A stretch of 64,000 nt of DNA, taken from positions 1,937,501 to 2,001,500 of the forward strand of contig WPIO01000064.1 of NCBI GenBank assembly GCA_009760855.2, in the 5' to 3' direction. The notes beneath the pieces are model-generated. The model searched no databases. It was given only the letters and a program-made list of their open reading frames with translations, and had not been told where the DNA came from. Below are positions 10,987 to 23,085 of this stretch, piece by piece. The stretch is from Cristatella mucedo (taxonomy: Eukaryota; Bryozoa; Phylactolaemata; Cristatellidae). Position numbers and translations under genes: made by a program. Every line of letters begins with the position of its first letter. The first letter of the stretch is position 1.

Positions 10987-11035
<49 letters not shown>
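10904..11035. repeat. (CT)n followed by (GT)n
   Basis: (CT) from 10909 to about 10965 and (GT) from about 10977 to 11034 with few interruptions. Confidence 0.95.
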
Positions 11036-11239
11036 AAGTAAGATCTTTCAAATCTGCTCAGACAAAAACGCAGCTCTATCTATGCTTCAACCCGCATAAG
11101 CCTCGCGTGGGATTAAACTAACTTAATTCGCTCGCTTGCCGGCTGCATTGACGACATTCACTCTTGTAGGCCACCTTCGTCCCGGGGCTCAGACGGTAAG
11201 ACCTCACCCTTAAGATTCTAACGTCATGTCTACCCATAG

Positions 11240-11630
11240 TTTAGACCTGCTATTGCTAATCGACTTATCCTTGGATGATCACATAGCCTTCACTGTTGAA
11301 TCGGCCTACTTTCAGCCGAGGAACTTGCCAAAAGCAGAGCATACTAATACAAGGGTGTGACAAACTAGTTTGCGAAATTTGACATCGTGCCTAGATTATT
11401 GCTACCACCGTTACTCAGTACTACCGGTCCGGGCCCTTAATCGCCTCAAATCCAAAGCAGAACGTAGCAGCTCTTTAGTCTGTCATCAAAGCATCACCCT
11501 ACTTTTGTCTTAGGTTTAATAGCTCCCTATCAACCATCAGATTGACTTCAAGATCCTCTCGCTGACACAACGGGTTGCTTCAGTCGCTGGCATCGGCCTA
11601 CATGTCATGGATCTCCTTGCACCTCTACGA
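11240..11630 (+). mobile_element. LINE fragment, decayed
   Basis: Contains atcgacttatccttggatga (SLDDH), gaatcggcctactttcagcc (SAYFQ) and cgggcccttaatcgcctcaa (AIRRLQ region), then caaccatcagattgacttca (VKQRIDFK). No open frame. Confidence 0.6.
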
Positions 11631-12309
11631 TGCTCTCTCACCGCTCGCTCCTCAGCTCCTCAGCTTGCATGCTTCTCAACTCGTTGCTATAAATTGAAAT
11701 ATTTTTGTTATCGGGCCTTCATTTTGTCCGTCAAAAATTCTGGAAATCGCTTAATCCGGCTTTTGTCACAACCTGCACACAATTTAAGTCTCATCCATAG
11801 AAGATTTGTCCCGCTCAGAATTCCATTCGCCGTACTGAACTTATCTTTTTTTCCCTGTGTGCTTAGCGTGCTTACGTGTGCTTGATTCAGATCATGTTAC
11901 GAACCGGCTGCCCTATTAACCAGCGTCATTTCGTGTCTTCTTGTGTGCTTTTGTATGCTTGCCTTAGCATAATATTAATATCCTTTAATGCTTGTCAAAG
12001 CATGATACCTTGCATTCCCTCAATCCTTACTTATTGCTCCTCTTGCAGTGAGCTGTGGAATGCCTCTGTCCACGACATAGCTCTCTTTGTGTGTTTCGCA
12101 GATGACCTATTATTATGATTACTATACTGGCCAAGCTAGCACCCTGAATAACGGCTAACGAGTCATTGATGCTGCCCAGATACATAAATGTGTGCTGACA
12201 GAAACAGAGCACGGCAGCAATCAAGAACGCCTAAAACTTAATAACAAGTCTAGGTACTGTAGGTAGAGGCGTATATTGCAAAGCCGTTGAGAGGGGCATG
12301 TGCACAGCA

Positions 12310-12395
12310 CTCGCCTTAATAATAATAATTATAGTAATCGATCGTTTTGTCCAGCACCCTAAGAGAAATTAATCTCCACTCAGGCTCTTTACAAC
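12310..12395 (-). mobile_element. LINE/SINE 3' tail, minus strand
   Basis: ttaataataataattatagt, then ccagcaccctaagagaaatt and ctccactcaggctctttaca. Confidence 0.5.
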
Positions 12396-13019
12396 TCGCT
12401 TCGCGAGAATCAATTCCTATGCGGTCACTTACATACTCGACGGTATCAAGCTAGTATAAGAAAAAAAAAAGTATTAAACTTAGGCCAGCAAGCTAAATCG
12501 AACGCGATGGACACTCAACGGCCGCTGGTTACTAAGACCTCTGGCTAGTAAGATCCACTGCGGTCCCGCACTGTTACTTAAACAAAGCAAACTAGGACAA
12601 AAAGTACAAGTTCAGCGGAAGGGAGAAGGGGAACCTGACTGCAAATGATGCGTCTTTAGCTGAGACTTACAAGATGTAAGGTAATCGCGGGTAGTGACAG
12701 CAGCTCCAGGCTCTCGGTGCATACCAGCTGAAGGCTTGATCGCCAGAAAACTTCAATTTAGCTCGAGGGACGGCGAGATGATCGGACCTGAAGGCTGAAC
12801 GGCTGGACCGAAATGTCAGCTTCGTCGTGCCCCCGAGTCTTCTACGGATAATTAATTAGATGTTCCATTCCTGCGCTTAAAGACTGCTGCTGGCAGAAGT
12901 TTTTTTATAGTTCGGTCCTAAATTATGGAGCTCCCGTCTACAATTCTCTCGTCACGAAATCTACTTTCCTGCTGATGACTGCGGCGGCGCACTCTTTCCT
13001 GCCGTCCTGAGCTACTACC

Positions 13020-13225
13020 GGCTACGTGCTACTCCGTTTCTCGGCTTCCCTTCTGACTCAGTTATGCGGCTCAATTTCTCTTTTCTATGAGAGATGAAGT
13101 CTGCTGGATACCGTATGAGCACGAAGGAAAGCAGCTTAGGCTTTGAGTACGCTATAGAAAACTCTCCAGCGTAGCAACTTGAAAGTCCTAGTGGCTGTAT
13201 GGGGTTACAGGCACAGACAGATTAC
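13020..13225 (+). mobile_element. 3' part of the second LINE family
   Basis: ctgactcagttatgcggctc, gagatgaagtctgctggata, agcagcttaggctttgagta and ggggttacag line up with 62650-62790. The function of this shared 3' part is unknown. Confidence 0.55.
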
Positions 13226-13239
13226 TTTACATTGATGAG

Positions 13240-13850
13240 GAGCAGGTGGTACGAGAGCGTACTGGAGGCTCAATGAGGTCGGAACGATAGGCTGCTGCAA
13301 ACGAATGGAGTGACTTGCAAGCCAGGCTGGGGATCCTGAACTCGATTCAATGCTTGATAGGGAGCCATTAATGCTCACACAGAAGTGGGGGTAACAAGTC
13401 CGCCAGGCAGTTGCCGACTGACCGGACGAACGGTTGAGCTGTGTGCTTCTGTAGCTGATGAATGAGGACTGGCCAAGTATGCTGAATGGGCGGAATTGTA
13501 ATAGTTTTGACGCAATGTCACAAACACGTAACCGAGTTTAATATTATCTTTGCAGACCCTTAATTTTGCGTTGTTCCTACGCCGAAAGTAGGCCGACTTG
13601 ATTGAGAAGGAAATTTCCTCGTCTAATGACAAGTTGTTTTGGAGTAGTAAGCCTAAATTACTAGCAGACGTCGCGGGAGCGGTGAGCTAGCTGAACTAAT
13701 ATTGAGAGTAAAATCTTCAAGCTTTTGGGTGACACTAGTTTTCCCGTAGCTACTAGATTGCGGGTATCGTCGTTAAGCTTCAGGAAGTTATTGATAATCC
13801 AAATGCTAATGTAGTCCATGCAGGCTGCAAGTGAACTAAGTAGGCATGAG
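13240..13850 (-). mobile_element. LINE fragment, decayed, minus strand
   Basis: Leftward frame SLDEEISFSIKSAYFRRRNN matches SLDDHISSTVKSAYFQLHKI. Further left, PIKHRIEFRI-like sequence matches the thumb. It is more diverged than the plus copies and may be an older subfamily. Confidence 0.6.
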
Positions 13851-14445
13851 TAGATGAGGAGCGCGAAGAAGCCGAAGAAGGAAAGGTCGAAGGGTACGCA
13901 TAATACGTTGGAATAGAAATGAACGCTCAGATTTCAGCTTTGAGATTTTTCAGATTGTACTTTGAGATGACATCATTCAGAAGGAAGAGTATGGAGACTG
14001 GATGCAATGGGGGCCTAGGATCGAACTCTGGCTCGCTACAGACTTAAAAAAATCTCCCTAGATGACCGACGGTTACATCTGTACTGCCACGTCTCTTCCT
14101 GAGGTAAGACCTAAACCAGTTTGGCACAGTGCCAGAGCATAGGCGACTCAACAGTGGTTTTTTTTATTCCAATAAAGGTGTATGTGCCAACCGATAGTCT
14201 CTCAATGAGAATTGTAAAAAGCACGAAACTGCCAGTCTCTCCAATTTAGTGCAGCTTTCCTCTATACGACTGAATGGCTGCCTGCTCAAGTGTGGCTATT
14301 AAAAGCGGCTAAAAGTAGTGCGGTAATTTTACACGAGGCTTGCGAGGCTTCAAACTACTACTTAATGAGGCGGGCCTCTATTGTGGAAGTCGTGCCTCGG
14401 TTGCAAAGGCCTTCACAAGTCGAACAGATATAAAAAATATATATA

Positions 14446-14575
14446 TAATTCCTTTGCATAGCGCCCTATGGGAAATAGATCTCCATTCGATGCTTCACTT
14501 ATGCCATGGGCTCAAGCCCACAACCTCGGCCAGACCTTGGTCGGGGCGAGCACCTAAACCACTGGGTCAATGTGG
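14446..14575 (-). mobile_element. tRNA-derived SINE, family B, minus strand
   Basis: Tail complement gcatagcgccctatgggaaa, then B box complement gggctcaagccc and A box complement gcgagcacctaaaccactgg. Confidence 0.7.
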
Positions 14576-14696
14576 ATGGGATCCCTGCTCGAATACCGCA
14601 GCAGACGTCATGGTGGCAGACTGGCATCCGACACCGCAATTGAAAAAGCATAAGATACGCAATTATTCGGGTGTCCTGCGTTAGGAACCTCAGCAT

Positions 14697-14800
14697 AATA
14701 ATAATAATAATAATAAATTTGCATAGTGCCCTCAGAGAACCAAATCTCTCTCTAGGCACTTTACAGACGCTGCATACAAAGCACTACCAAATGTTTGGTG
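14697..14800 (-). mobile_element. LINE 3' tail, minus strand
   Basis: (AAT)n at 14697-14716, then catagtgccctcagagaacc, then tctctctaggcactttacag. Confidence 0.65.
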
Positions 14801-14879
14801 GTAACATGCGTAAGTACCGGGCGTAGTGTAAGCAGGTACATACATTACATACGTAGGTGCATACATGCATAAGGGCGAA

Positions 14880-16095
14880 TCGCAAAGACTCGCGAAATGC
14901 TAAAGTATGGGGTACCGCAAGGCGCAGTGCTAGGTCCCGTTCTTTTCACGGTTTACCTCTCCCTCTAGCCGCGGTGACTTCCAGGAGCAATCTATGCTTT
15001 TGCTTCTATGCGGATGACACTTAGTTGTACCTTTGCTTTGATCCCCCAGCCTTTCAGCACGCCGAATTCTCTCAACTGACTTGCTGCGTATATTGATGAC
15101 ATCCGCACATCGATGGCAGCCAACTTTCTTAAATTGAATGATGATAAAACCAACTTAATAGTTATGGCCACATCAAGCGCAATTCAGAAATTGGAAAGGT
15201 TAATCCTCACAATTGGCTCTGCCAGCATATCTCCTGATGAGTCTGCACGTAATCTATATGTCCAGTTCCAAAAGTGACCTTTCATTAGACGACCACATAA
15301 GCTCCACAGTCAAGCCAGCCTACTTTAACTACAAAACATTTCTAAAATTCGGGTTTTTTTAGACAGAGACACCACGTCTAAATTGGTCCATATATTTTGG
15401 ACATCTCGTCTTGACTTCTGAAACTCACTGCTTGCTGGTCTACCGACCTGTGCAATCAGGCGCTTACACCTGGTGCAGAACTATGCAGCCAGGCTTGTCT
15501 GTCGTGAACGTCGCAGTTGCCACATCACACCACTTTTCACCGACCTGCACTGGCTCCCAGTCAAGTACCGTATTGACTTCAAGGTTCTGTTGCTCACTTT
15601 TAGGTCCCATCGTTCTTTGGCTGTAGCCTACCAATCAGATCTACTCCCCTACCAGGCTACTCATCGTAACACCGGCTTTTCTGAATTGAATCGTTTAGCT
15701 AGACCACGTCTGAACATCAAATTCTTTGGAGACTGTGCTTTTAGTTTGTATGCTACCAAAGCCTGAAGCTCACTTCCGACTTGCATCACGACATCTCCTG
15801 ACTTGACCACATTTAAAAGGAAACTACTAACGCATTAATTTATCGCAGCAGTTAGTGGGTCCATGCGATTTGCCATTTGTACGCTTATGCGTGCTGACAC
15901 AGTGCATACTGCCACTAACCATATTTGTTTGCTGACCCAGTGTATATCACCTCTAACCATTTTATGCTTGTTGTTCATTGAGCATGCTACCGGTAACCAT
16001 TCGATCATGCTTCCTTTACAGCAAATGTACAGTGCTTAGAAAGAGAGTGAGTTCTCTGAGGGCACTTTAACAAATGTATCATTACTATTATTAAA
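14880..16095 (+). mobile_element. LINE fragment, decayed
   Basis: Begins at RT block B (GVPQGAVLGPVLFTVYL-like with a frame break), passes a YADDT motif and SLDDHISSTVK-type sequence. It continues with a readable thumb region in 15473-15766 (RRSCHITPLFTDLHWLPVKY, then RIDFKVLLLTFRS) and ends with the 3' UTR and hairpin tail at 16024-16075. Several stops and shifts make it non-functional. Confidence 0.85.
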
Positions 16096-16609
16096 GAGAC
16101 GAACCTCAGCCGGACGCTGCCTTTGCCGGCGTCTCTTCCCTTGCTCGACAGCTGCAGGGGGCGGAAACAGTTTATAGGGATTTTCGGAATTGTGGGAAAT
16201 TGGGTTTACACTGGGATTCGGCTGGAGCGGCATGTGCGTTTCCTTCACAGCCAATGCTGCGGAGACCTGTGGAGCTGAGTGCAGCATGATTGGAGCTTCG
16301 CTAGCTCCACTGACTCAATGCGGGTGTGACTTTTCGCGAGTAGTATCGAGCTATTTCCCTCGTCTTTTTCATATTAAGGCAAGCGCCCGATTTGGTTTTA
16401 CGAGCTTGGCGCTTTTATCTCCCAGGTTTCACTTTTTTTGAGACCACGTCGATGCTGCTAGCGCGTAGCTCCGTAGTTTTGAACTTTCAACTCTTGTCGG
16501 CGTCGTCCACCGCTTGACCACTTTCATTGCCCTGTCGAGCTTCAGCGGTTTAAAGTTCGTGCACGAGCAGCGGTAGATTGACCGAATTATTTTCGACTTA
16601 TCTCAAGCC

Positions 16610-17296
16610 GCATGACATCTGTAACTAACTGCTTGCTGGTCTACCGGCCTGTGCAATCAGGCGCTTACAGCTGGTGCTAAACTCTAAAAATAGACTTCTT
16701 TGTCGTGAGCATTTTAGTTGCCACATCTCACCACTTCTCGCTGACATGCACTGGGTCCCAGTCAAGCAACGCATCGACTTCAAGGTTGTGTCGCTCACTT
16801 TTAGGTCCCTTCATTCTTTGGCTCCAGCGTACCTATCAGATCTACTGCCCCACCAGGCCAAGCATCGTACCACCCGCTTCTCGGAATCCAACAGTTTACC
16901 GATACCTCGTACAAACCTCAAATCCTTTGGAGACCGTGCTTTACGTGTGTATGCTCCCATGGCCTGGAACTCACTGCCGACTTGCGTCACGACACCTCAT
17001 GACTTGACCACATTTAAAAAGCAAATAAAAACACATCTATTTAAAACAGCATTTAATGGGTCCATGTGATTCCACCTTTACGTAATTTTTCGTGCTGACA
17101 CTTTGCATGCTGCGACTAACCATACGTGCATGCCGCCCCTGTGCAAGTCACCCCTAATCGTTTTATTCTTGTTGTTTATTGAGCATGCTACCACTAACCG
17201 TTCGATCACTATTCCTTTGAAGCGAATGTAAAGCACCTTGAAAAAGATTTGAGTTCTCTGAGGGTGCTTTATCAAATGTATTATTGTTATTATTAC
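16610..17296 (+). mobile_element. LINE 3' half
   Basis: The frame 16674-17069 encodes the C-terminal RT region (MHWVPVKQRIDFKVVSL, HQAKHRTTRFSESNSL, AWNSLPTCVTTPHDLT) ending LFKTAFNGSM. The 3' UTR and hairpin (17226-17270) with ATT repeats follow. This frame is intact but lacks the catalytic domain. Confidence 0.87.
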
Positions 17297-17697
17297 TTTA
17301 TGAAGCCAGGCTGTGCTTTTGATAAGGCGCGTCTGCTGTTGGGCATGCTATGGAGCCTCAGTAACACTACTAATAAACATAACTGGCTTTCTGCTATTTA
17401 TTGCCGACAGCCATTATTGGTCCAGACAGGCTGCTGAGGCCTGGCAAAGCTAGTTAGCCGACATCAGTAGAGCAGCCGACTCTGGGTGACTCGCTCGTGA
17501 CGCTCGTGACGTCGAGTTTGCACGATCGGCCTGGGCCGGGGTAATGCTGTTTACTATTCCAGCCCCCACACAATTGGGCAATCTTGTGAACTCGTAGCTT
17601 CTGATCTAACCTGATTTCGTACTCTCTCCAGACCCTGATATGCTCGATGACTAATTCTCCTCCTAATTTCAAGCCAGAAATATACGCCGCCCTGATT

Positions 17698-17822
17698 CTG
17701 CCCACGGGTTAAGGTGCTCGCCTTAAACGACCGAGGTCTTGGGCTCGAGCCCAGCGGCATATGTGAAGCGATTGGATAGATGTTCAGTTTTCATAGGATT
17801 CAATGCAAATATATTATATTGT
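17698..17822 (+). mobile_element. tRNA-derived SINE, family B, with LINE-type tail
   Basis: A box gttaaggtgctcgccttaaa and B box gggctcgagccc (17741-17752). Then atgtgaagcgattggataga and tgttcagttttcatagg, a decayed version of the LINE tail. Confidence 0.72.
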
Positions 17823-17830
17823 CTGCATAT

Positions 17831-17836
17831 TTTATT
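17831..17836 (-). terminator. possible polyadenylation signal for the CUB gene
   Basis: The plus strand reads tttatt, which is AATAAA on the gene strand, about 335 bases after the provisional stop. It lies beside a SINE, so it may be part of that repeat. A weak, position-based call. Confidence 0.2.
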
Positions 17837-18170
17837 AGTACGGAATTCTAAATTTAGTTAAGCTGCATAAAATGTCTGACGATAGCAGCCGGCAGGGCTG
17901 TGTGAAATGAAATGCTGCCGTAGCAATAATAACCGCATATGCCGCAGAGCTTAAATCGTTATTAAACGAGCTTACACTGCTGTTCCAGTCGGTTTAGTCG
18001 ATTTTCACCCCCTCATCGTTCACACATCAATATTGGTCTTAAGATTGGTATGTACTCGTCTGGTGCATTAGCACTATCATGCCGGCCGTGCTCCTCATTT
18101 TTAACGCGACTTCTGACCAAATCAAAGTGGTCAACTGCACTAAGCTAAGAGAGCTAAAACAGCGGCAGCG

Positions 18171-18423
18171 TCAATTAAAAGGGAGTAAAATAGACAACCT
18201 ACCAATTAGCGGTCGCCTCCTCCTGAAAGCGTAGCGTATGCTAATAGGATTTGTGTTAAAGAGTTGCCGTTCGGGTTTTGTGTAGCGCACGGTCAATATG
18301 GGTCCAGTGGAGTTGTAGGCCAACCTTAGCTTCCTCATACGGAGAGCGTTTTGGTCTTCGCATAGCTCTTGGGTGTCCCTCCTCCGTCCGTCTTGAACCT
18401 CCAATGTTTCTCCGCAGTTGCCG
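18171..18423 (-). CDS. CUB-domain gene, exon 7: second half of CUB3 and possible C-terminus
   Basis: Follows an excellent pyrimidine tract (TTTTTCTTTGTTTCTCTTCC, then AG). It encodes GNCGETLEVQDG (third Cys and DG turn), ELCEDQ (fourth Cys), LRLAYNSTGPILTVRY (NST sequon, CUB strand pattern) and a closing strand (ISIRYAF). After a basic RRRR stretch the frame reads on 11 residues to a TGA at 18173-18171. A possible donor (ATTG|GTAGGT) just before that stop would instead add further exons, for example a membrane anchor. None was recognised to the left, so the stop is given as provisional. With it, the seven exons total 1605 bases, or 534 residues. Confidence 0.75.
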
Positions 18424-19584
18424 CTGGAAGAGAAACAAAGAAAAAGTGTGCGTTTCTTGCGCTCTGGAGCTTCTTAAACAGCTTTGCCTCTTTCTTATGA
18501 GTAGCCTGCGTGTGGCAACAAAAAGGCTCAAGGTTTAATGTGTGTTAATTATTAGAAACTAATAGCAGATTTACAAACCGTCTTAGTTTGGTGCTAGATT
18601 CATTGCTAGTGGAAAGGCTAGAACCATATATCTGGATAATCTACGAGCAGTTATGCCTGAGTATATTCAAGACCCCCGCTGCAAGTTACGATCGTAACAC
18701 CGGCAGTTTCTGTCGGATTACGCTTGGCGTGAGCTAATAAATATTAAATATTACAAGAGATGACACTGGTAGGGGGCAGAGTGAGATCTGCATCGTGGAT
18801 GCAGGGCCGACGTGCCCTGGGTCTGAAGTCTTTCTGAATCATCAAGAATTTTACCAGATTTGGTATGGTTTCCTAAGCTAGATCACTCGTGATAAAATCA
18901 CTGCTGTAGAATGATTCTATTATGCAGTCATCATTCTACAACTGTGTGTACCGTGCCTTTTAAATGCAGCTGTTTTTATTTTTCAAAGGCTGCCCATAAT
19001 CTAAGATATTTAGGTACTAGTACAGATGATTTATTTGTGCCTGCCTCCAAAAATCTGGCCTTAGATTTTGGCTAACTTTCTTAAGCTAGACGATGATAAA
19101 ACCCAATCTTCCTCATACTAAACCTTAAGAGTCCAGTTTTAATAAAACTAATTTACCTTTTCACATCTGTTGCTGTGTGGTTACTATCATTTAGTGTTCA
19201 AAATGTAAGTCTCCTCTTTGATGACCAGCCTGAAGATCGCAGGTTTTTTTTAGAAGACCGCCTCTACAGTTAGTCACTATGTTCGATCGCTGATCAGGAT
19301 TAGGTACTAAATTCAGTCCCCGATTCGCGAAATAGATATGGACCAAAAAACTTGTCGTAAGTCGAGAACGATAAGTGAGTGCCCTCAGTACCCACAATGC
19401 ATAGCTGTTTCTTCGCTATTTTTTGTGGCCTTTTTTAAAAATCTCTGACCTCGCACGGATTTTGAAATTGTTCTTGATTTAATTTTGATTTTTCGATTTG
19501 TTTACGATTAGATAAAAAAACATCTGAGCTGATTTGACAGCCTCATTTGCATAACGACAGAAGAGCAGTATCGATAATCACCAC

Positions 19585-19690
19585 CGCCTGCAGTAGGCAC
19601 TGCAGCATTGCCCAACTGCAGGATTCGAACCCACGACCTCGTTCGTGAATAGCAAGCACCTTATCTACTGGGCTATCACGGCGCAGTAAA
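19585..19690 (-). mobile_element. tRNA-derived SINE head, minus strand
   Basis: B box complement ggattcgaaccc (19621-19632) and A box complement caccttatctactgggctat, with caccgcctgcagtaggcact from the body. Short copy in intron 6 of the CUB gene. Confidence 0.7.
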
Positions 19691-19926
19691 TGCTACTTAC
19701 CTCAATGACTGGCTTAAGATTTTTTCCTATTGGGTCTCGGGTCTTGATTGGACTACTGCAGCACATTCTGGCATTAAACCCCTACAGCTAGTGGCTACCA
19801 TGGCCATCAGGTTGGCCGCCAGGGATCAAGACTTTCGTCTCCTTTGCTAAAGAAGCTACGACGGCTCCCGTCGATCGAAGTATACAGGGTAATGGCATCG
19901 TTGGCTTGTACGGTTCACTAGCCCGG

Positions 19927-20520
19927 GGCCGCCATTTTATGAGGCGGCCATTAGCTGGGGGTCACTAACCTGCGGTGCTAAGCCTCTCCTTTGGTTTTGG
20001 TCAATACTGGGTTTATTGAGAGGATTCGCTCGTGGCACTTTGGTGGCTCTAGTTGTCGACCAGTTAAGACGCGAACCATTGTGCGCCATCGCTGCCCGGC
20101 ACCCAGCCACTCGTAACTTGGTCGACAGTGTGTTGATGCTCCTGGATAGCTCGGCAGGTTCCCGATATGGACTGCCGGGGCCGTACACTCGACTTCCTAC
20201 CATTAAGAGCACGTGGGCCCCCTTTAGTCTTATTTCATCTTCGTTTCCACCGTAGTATTTTCTAGTCTCCCGACTATGTGGCCCATGCGTTTGCTGTCTT
20301 GTGCCGAGTAATCCTACTATCATTCCTCCATCGATAACCCGGGGTCCGCAGAGCGTCTGGTGCTGGCATACACAGCTGGAACGAGGGGGAGGTGACGGGA
20401 TAACAGCGAACCCCCCCCCCCCAATCCCGGTAACTTGACCCGCAAGGCCTACCAGGGCTTCTCTCCGGCACACCTAGCTGAACTCGTTTGCAATCGTTTC
20501 AGTATCTCAGCGCCCTTGGG
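19927..20520 (-). other. unassigned 178-codon open frame in intron 6 of the CUB gene
   Basis: The longest frame on the gene strand that is not a repeat shadow (19937-20473). It has no recognised motif, no hydrophobic segment and no good splice context. The composition is Arg/Gly/Ser-rich and a C/G homopolymer crosses it. It may be a piece of an unknown transposon. The phases of exons 6 and 7 match without it. Confidence 0.25.
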
Positions 20521-21319
20521 CCTACTCAGTACAATAAATATTTCTTTTCACGTTTTCGCTTATAAACCGCTGTTAACAGAACCTTTCGATCAACAGGTCC
20601 GTGACAGTAGAACCTGCAAGTGCAACTCTCAGTGCCGATGATATCCTTTCCCCTACTGCTGACTCTAGCAGTGAGTGCACGCTCTCATGGACTTGCTCGC
20701 ATTCAAAATTACATAAGCTTTCTGTTATAATTATTATTATCATTATATAAGCTATTTTTAATTTAAACTGTGTAAATGAGCGAGTCCGTGATTAGGTGAG
20801 TGTTTGAAGGAGTGAGTCCGTAAGCCCTTCGTGAAAGTAATATTATTATTACGGCGGTACAGTTTTAATGACCGTCGCGGTAAAAAATGTCACGCGTGAT
20901 ATAGTTTACTAATTTCCATATGTAACTGCAACAAGCACTCTCATAATTAAAGTTAAATATATTGAATTTTGCATTCTAAATAATTTTTATTATTTTATTA
21001 GCAAGCAAAAATTATACTAAAATTCTGAATAATTTTCCCATTTCTTTCTGTAGAACTTATGAAACATTGCGAAGGAACTGTTGAGCTTCCTATTTGATGG
21101 CAATAGCTCACCAGCTATCCGCCTCGCTTTGTTAGCGCACACTCAGGCTCGTTTTCAAAGAAAAGTTGGAGACTCCCGTAATTTTTTACGATTATAGACC
21201 AGTGAATAGGTGTAAACGTGAAGATCGTGATTTTCAAGAATCTTTAACCACGTTAATTTATCCCCATAAATATAGTGTCCCATAATTCCTGCCTTCGTCA
21301 TGCGAATCCTTTAAAGTGC

Positions 21320-21321
<2 letters not shown>

Positions 21322-21369
<48 letters not shown>
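21322..21369. repeat. (GA)n microsatellite
   Basis: About 24 GA units, preceded by tttaaagtgccc, the start of a LINE tail whose agagaga motif seems to have expanded. Confidence 0.9.
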
Positions 21370-21372
<3 letters not shown>

Positions 21373-21956
21373 CAGAACACTTCTAACTTTGACATATTAA
21401 CAGATGCGCGAACAGGCACTTGTCCGCTTCGCATTATTATCTTCAAACTGCTACTACGTTTTATTTCCAAGCATTACAGGAATGGATTGTTCAAAATGGC
21501 CGGTGCGAAGGAGCGCCAGCTGGAGATCGCTGGTTCAAAAATTACTATTTTTATTAACAATCTTGCAAGGTATCTCAGCTACGTCGATAAGCTTCGTCGG
21601 TTAAGGAAATCATTATGAAAGAGCGAGCGCTTTTCGGGTCCGACGTAATCTGCGGTTTTCTTTCTTAAGAACATATACCAATCTTCTTCTCGTCCGCTTC
21701 GCGGGAAAGGCTGTGCTCTATCAATTTTTTTATCTTGTGCAACGAACGCGAAGCATTAACAGATAACAGCATTAACAGATGCGCACGCGTGCTCATTACT
21801 TTAGCAGACGTGTCTCAGCATACGCGTCTTTTTAACCGTAGGACTGCTAACCGTCATGACTATGGACCTAAATTGGTCTCGTAAAGAGGGCCGGCGCAAT
21901 ACGCTTGTAGCGCTGCTGCGCACGTGGCTGAAAAAAAGCTTTTCACTACGCCTTAC

Positions 21957-22155
21957 CTCATCTGGTTTATTTCAATGTCAAGGTCAACAATATCGTCATC
22001 TCTTATCAGGAAAGTAAAGACGCACGTTGTCTGGTGATCTGGCAAAAAGTAGTCGGGCGTATAGACTACCCCTCGTCTCTCGTCGCTCGCCGCCGCTGAG
22101 TCGAAGTCCCAGCTGCAGACGGAGCGCTGCCGCTTCTTGCTCGGGTGCGGCTCGT
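21957..22155 (-). CDS. CUB-domain gene, exon 6: first half of CUB3
   Basis: Encodes a basic stretch (PSKKRQRS), then VCSWDFDS (first Cys), then GVVYTPDYFLPD (SPxYP-like region), TTCVFTFLIRDDD (second Cys) and DLDIEIN. The donor is CAGATGAG|GTAAGG with two bases left, matching exon 7. The start is uncertain. Acceptors at GTCGTAG|AC (22155) and GCGTAG|CG (22182) both keep phase and both have poor pyrimidine tracts; the second adds nine residues. The frame has a stop about 30 bases above 22182. A 24-bp GC-rich duplication overlaps this boundary. The KKRQR cluster is only loosely like a proprotein-convertase site. Confidence 0.75.
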
Positions 22156-22168
22156 CTACGACGTCGCG

Positions 22169-22226
22169 GCGCGAGCGACGCGCTACGCTACGCGTAGTGA
22201 TTGCGCGAGGGACGCGCTACGCTACG
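22169..22226. repeat. 24-bp GC-rich duplication at the exon 6 boundary
   Basis: gcgcgagcgacgcgctacgc, then tacg (22169-22192), recurs with one change at 22203-22226. The left copy overlaps the beginning of the exon 6 frame. Confidence 0.85.
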
Positions 22227-23085
22227 GCCAAGGCCGAGCCTTTGGCAAGCAGACACGAGTCGAGTCTGACGCGAGACGGAGAGCTCTTCCTTGAAGCCTC
22301 CGCTCTGCGTCGCTCGCGGGCCGCCGCGCGCGCGACGCAGCTGTGGGAAGTGCGTGGGCAGAAGTCTGAGAGTCTGTCGCTTCGTTGGCAGCTGTGGTCA
22401 GCGGTCAGCGGAGCGCGTGGGCAGTCTGCCGCCTCGGACCGTGCAGTTTCATTTTGCGCCGCCGCCGCGGCGCTCGAAAATAGCGCCTCGGGGGCCTTTC
22501 GGGTGAATCTTAGCGCCTAGTGAGACTCGCCGATCCGAGCTCGTCGAGTTCCGCGCGAGCTAAAATCGCGGGCAAGCTTTAAAAGCGAGAAGAAGCGAGT
22601 CCTCTTATTCGATAACGAGCTCGCTGGGGAATCTGCTCCGTGAAATCGCTAGAATTGAGGGAGACGTAATGCAATAGCGGCTGCATCCTATGCAAGCGAG
22701 CGGGCGTTCGCAAAAGAAATTAGCAGAACTATTATTAACGAACTAACGACTCAAATGAAAATACGCGAACAAGCCGGACTGACGAATGGGCAGTGCCGCC
22801 AGTGCGCGCGCGCGCAGCGCTCGCAAGCCCGCAGCCAGCCTCCTGCCGCCGACGCGACGCTCACACCGCGAGCGCGCGCGCGCGTAATTTGCAAATTTGC
22901 GTTCCAACTGACGAACTTGCCGCGAAAAAGAACCTCGCACTGCTAGGGAGAAGGAAGGACGCGTCTCTTGACCTGCGTCCGGAATTGAAGCCGCAGCCGC
23001 CTCCTCCTCCGACGCAAGCGAGCGGTGCCGCGTCCGAGACTCGGCGGTCGGCCCCGGCCCGCGGTCGGTCGCGTACGGTACTCAC

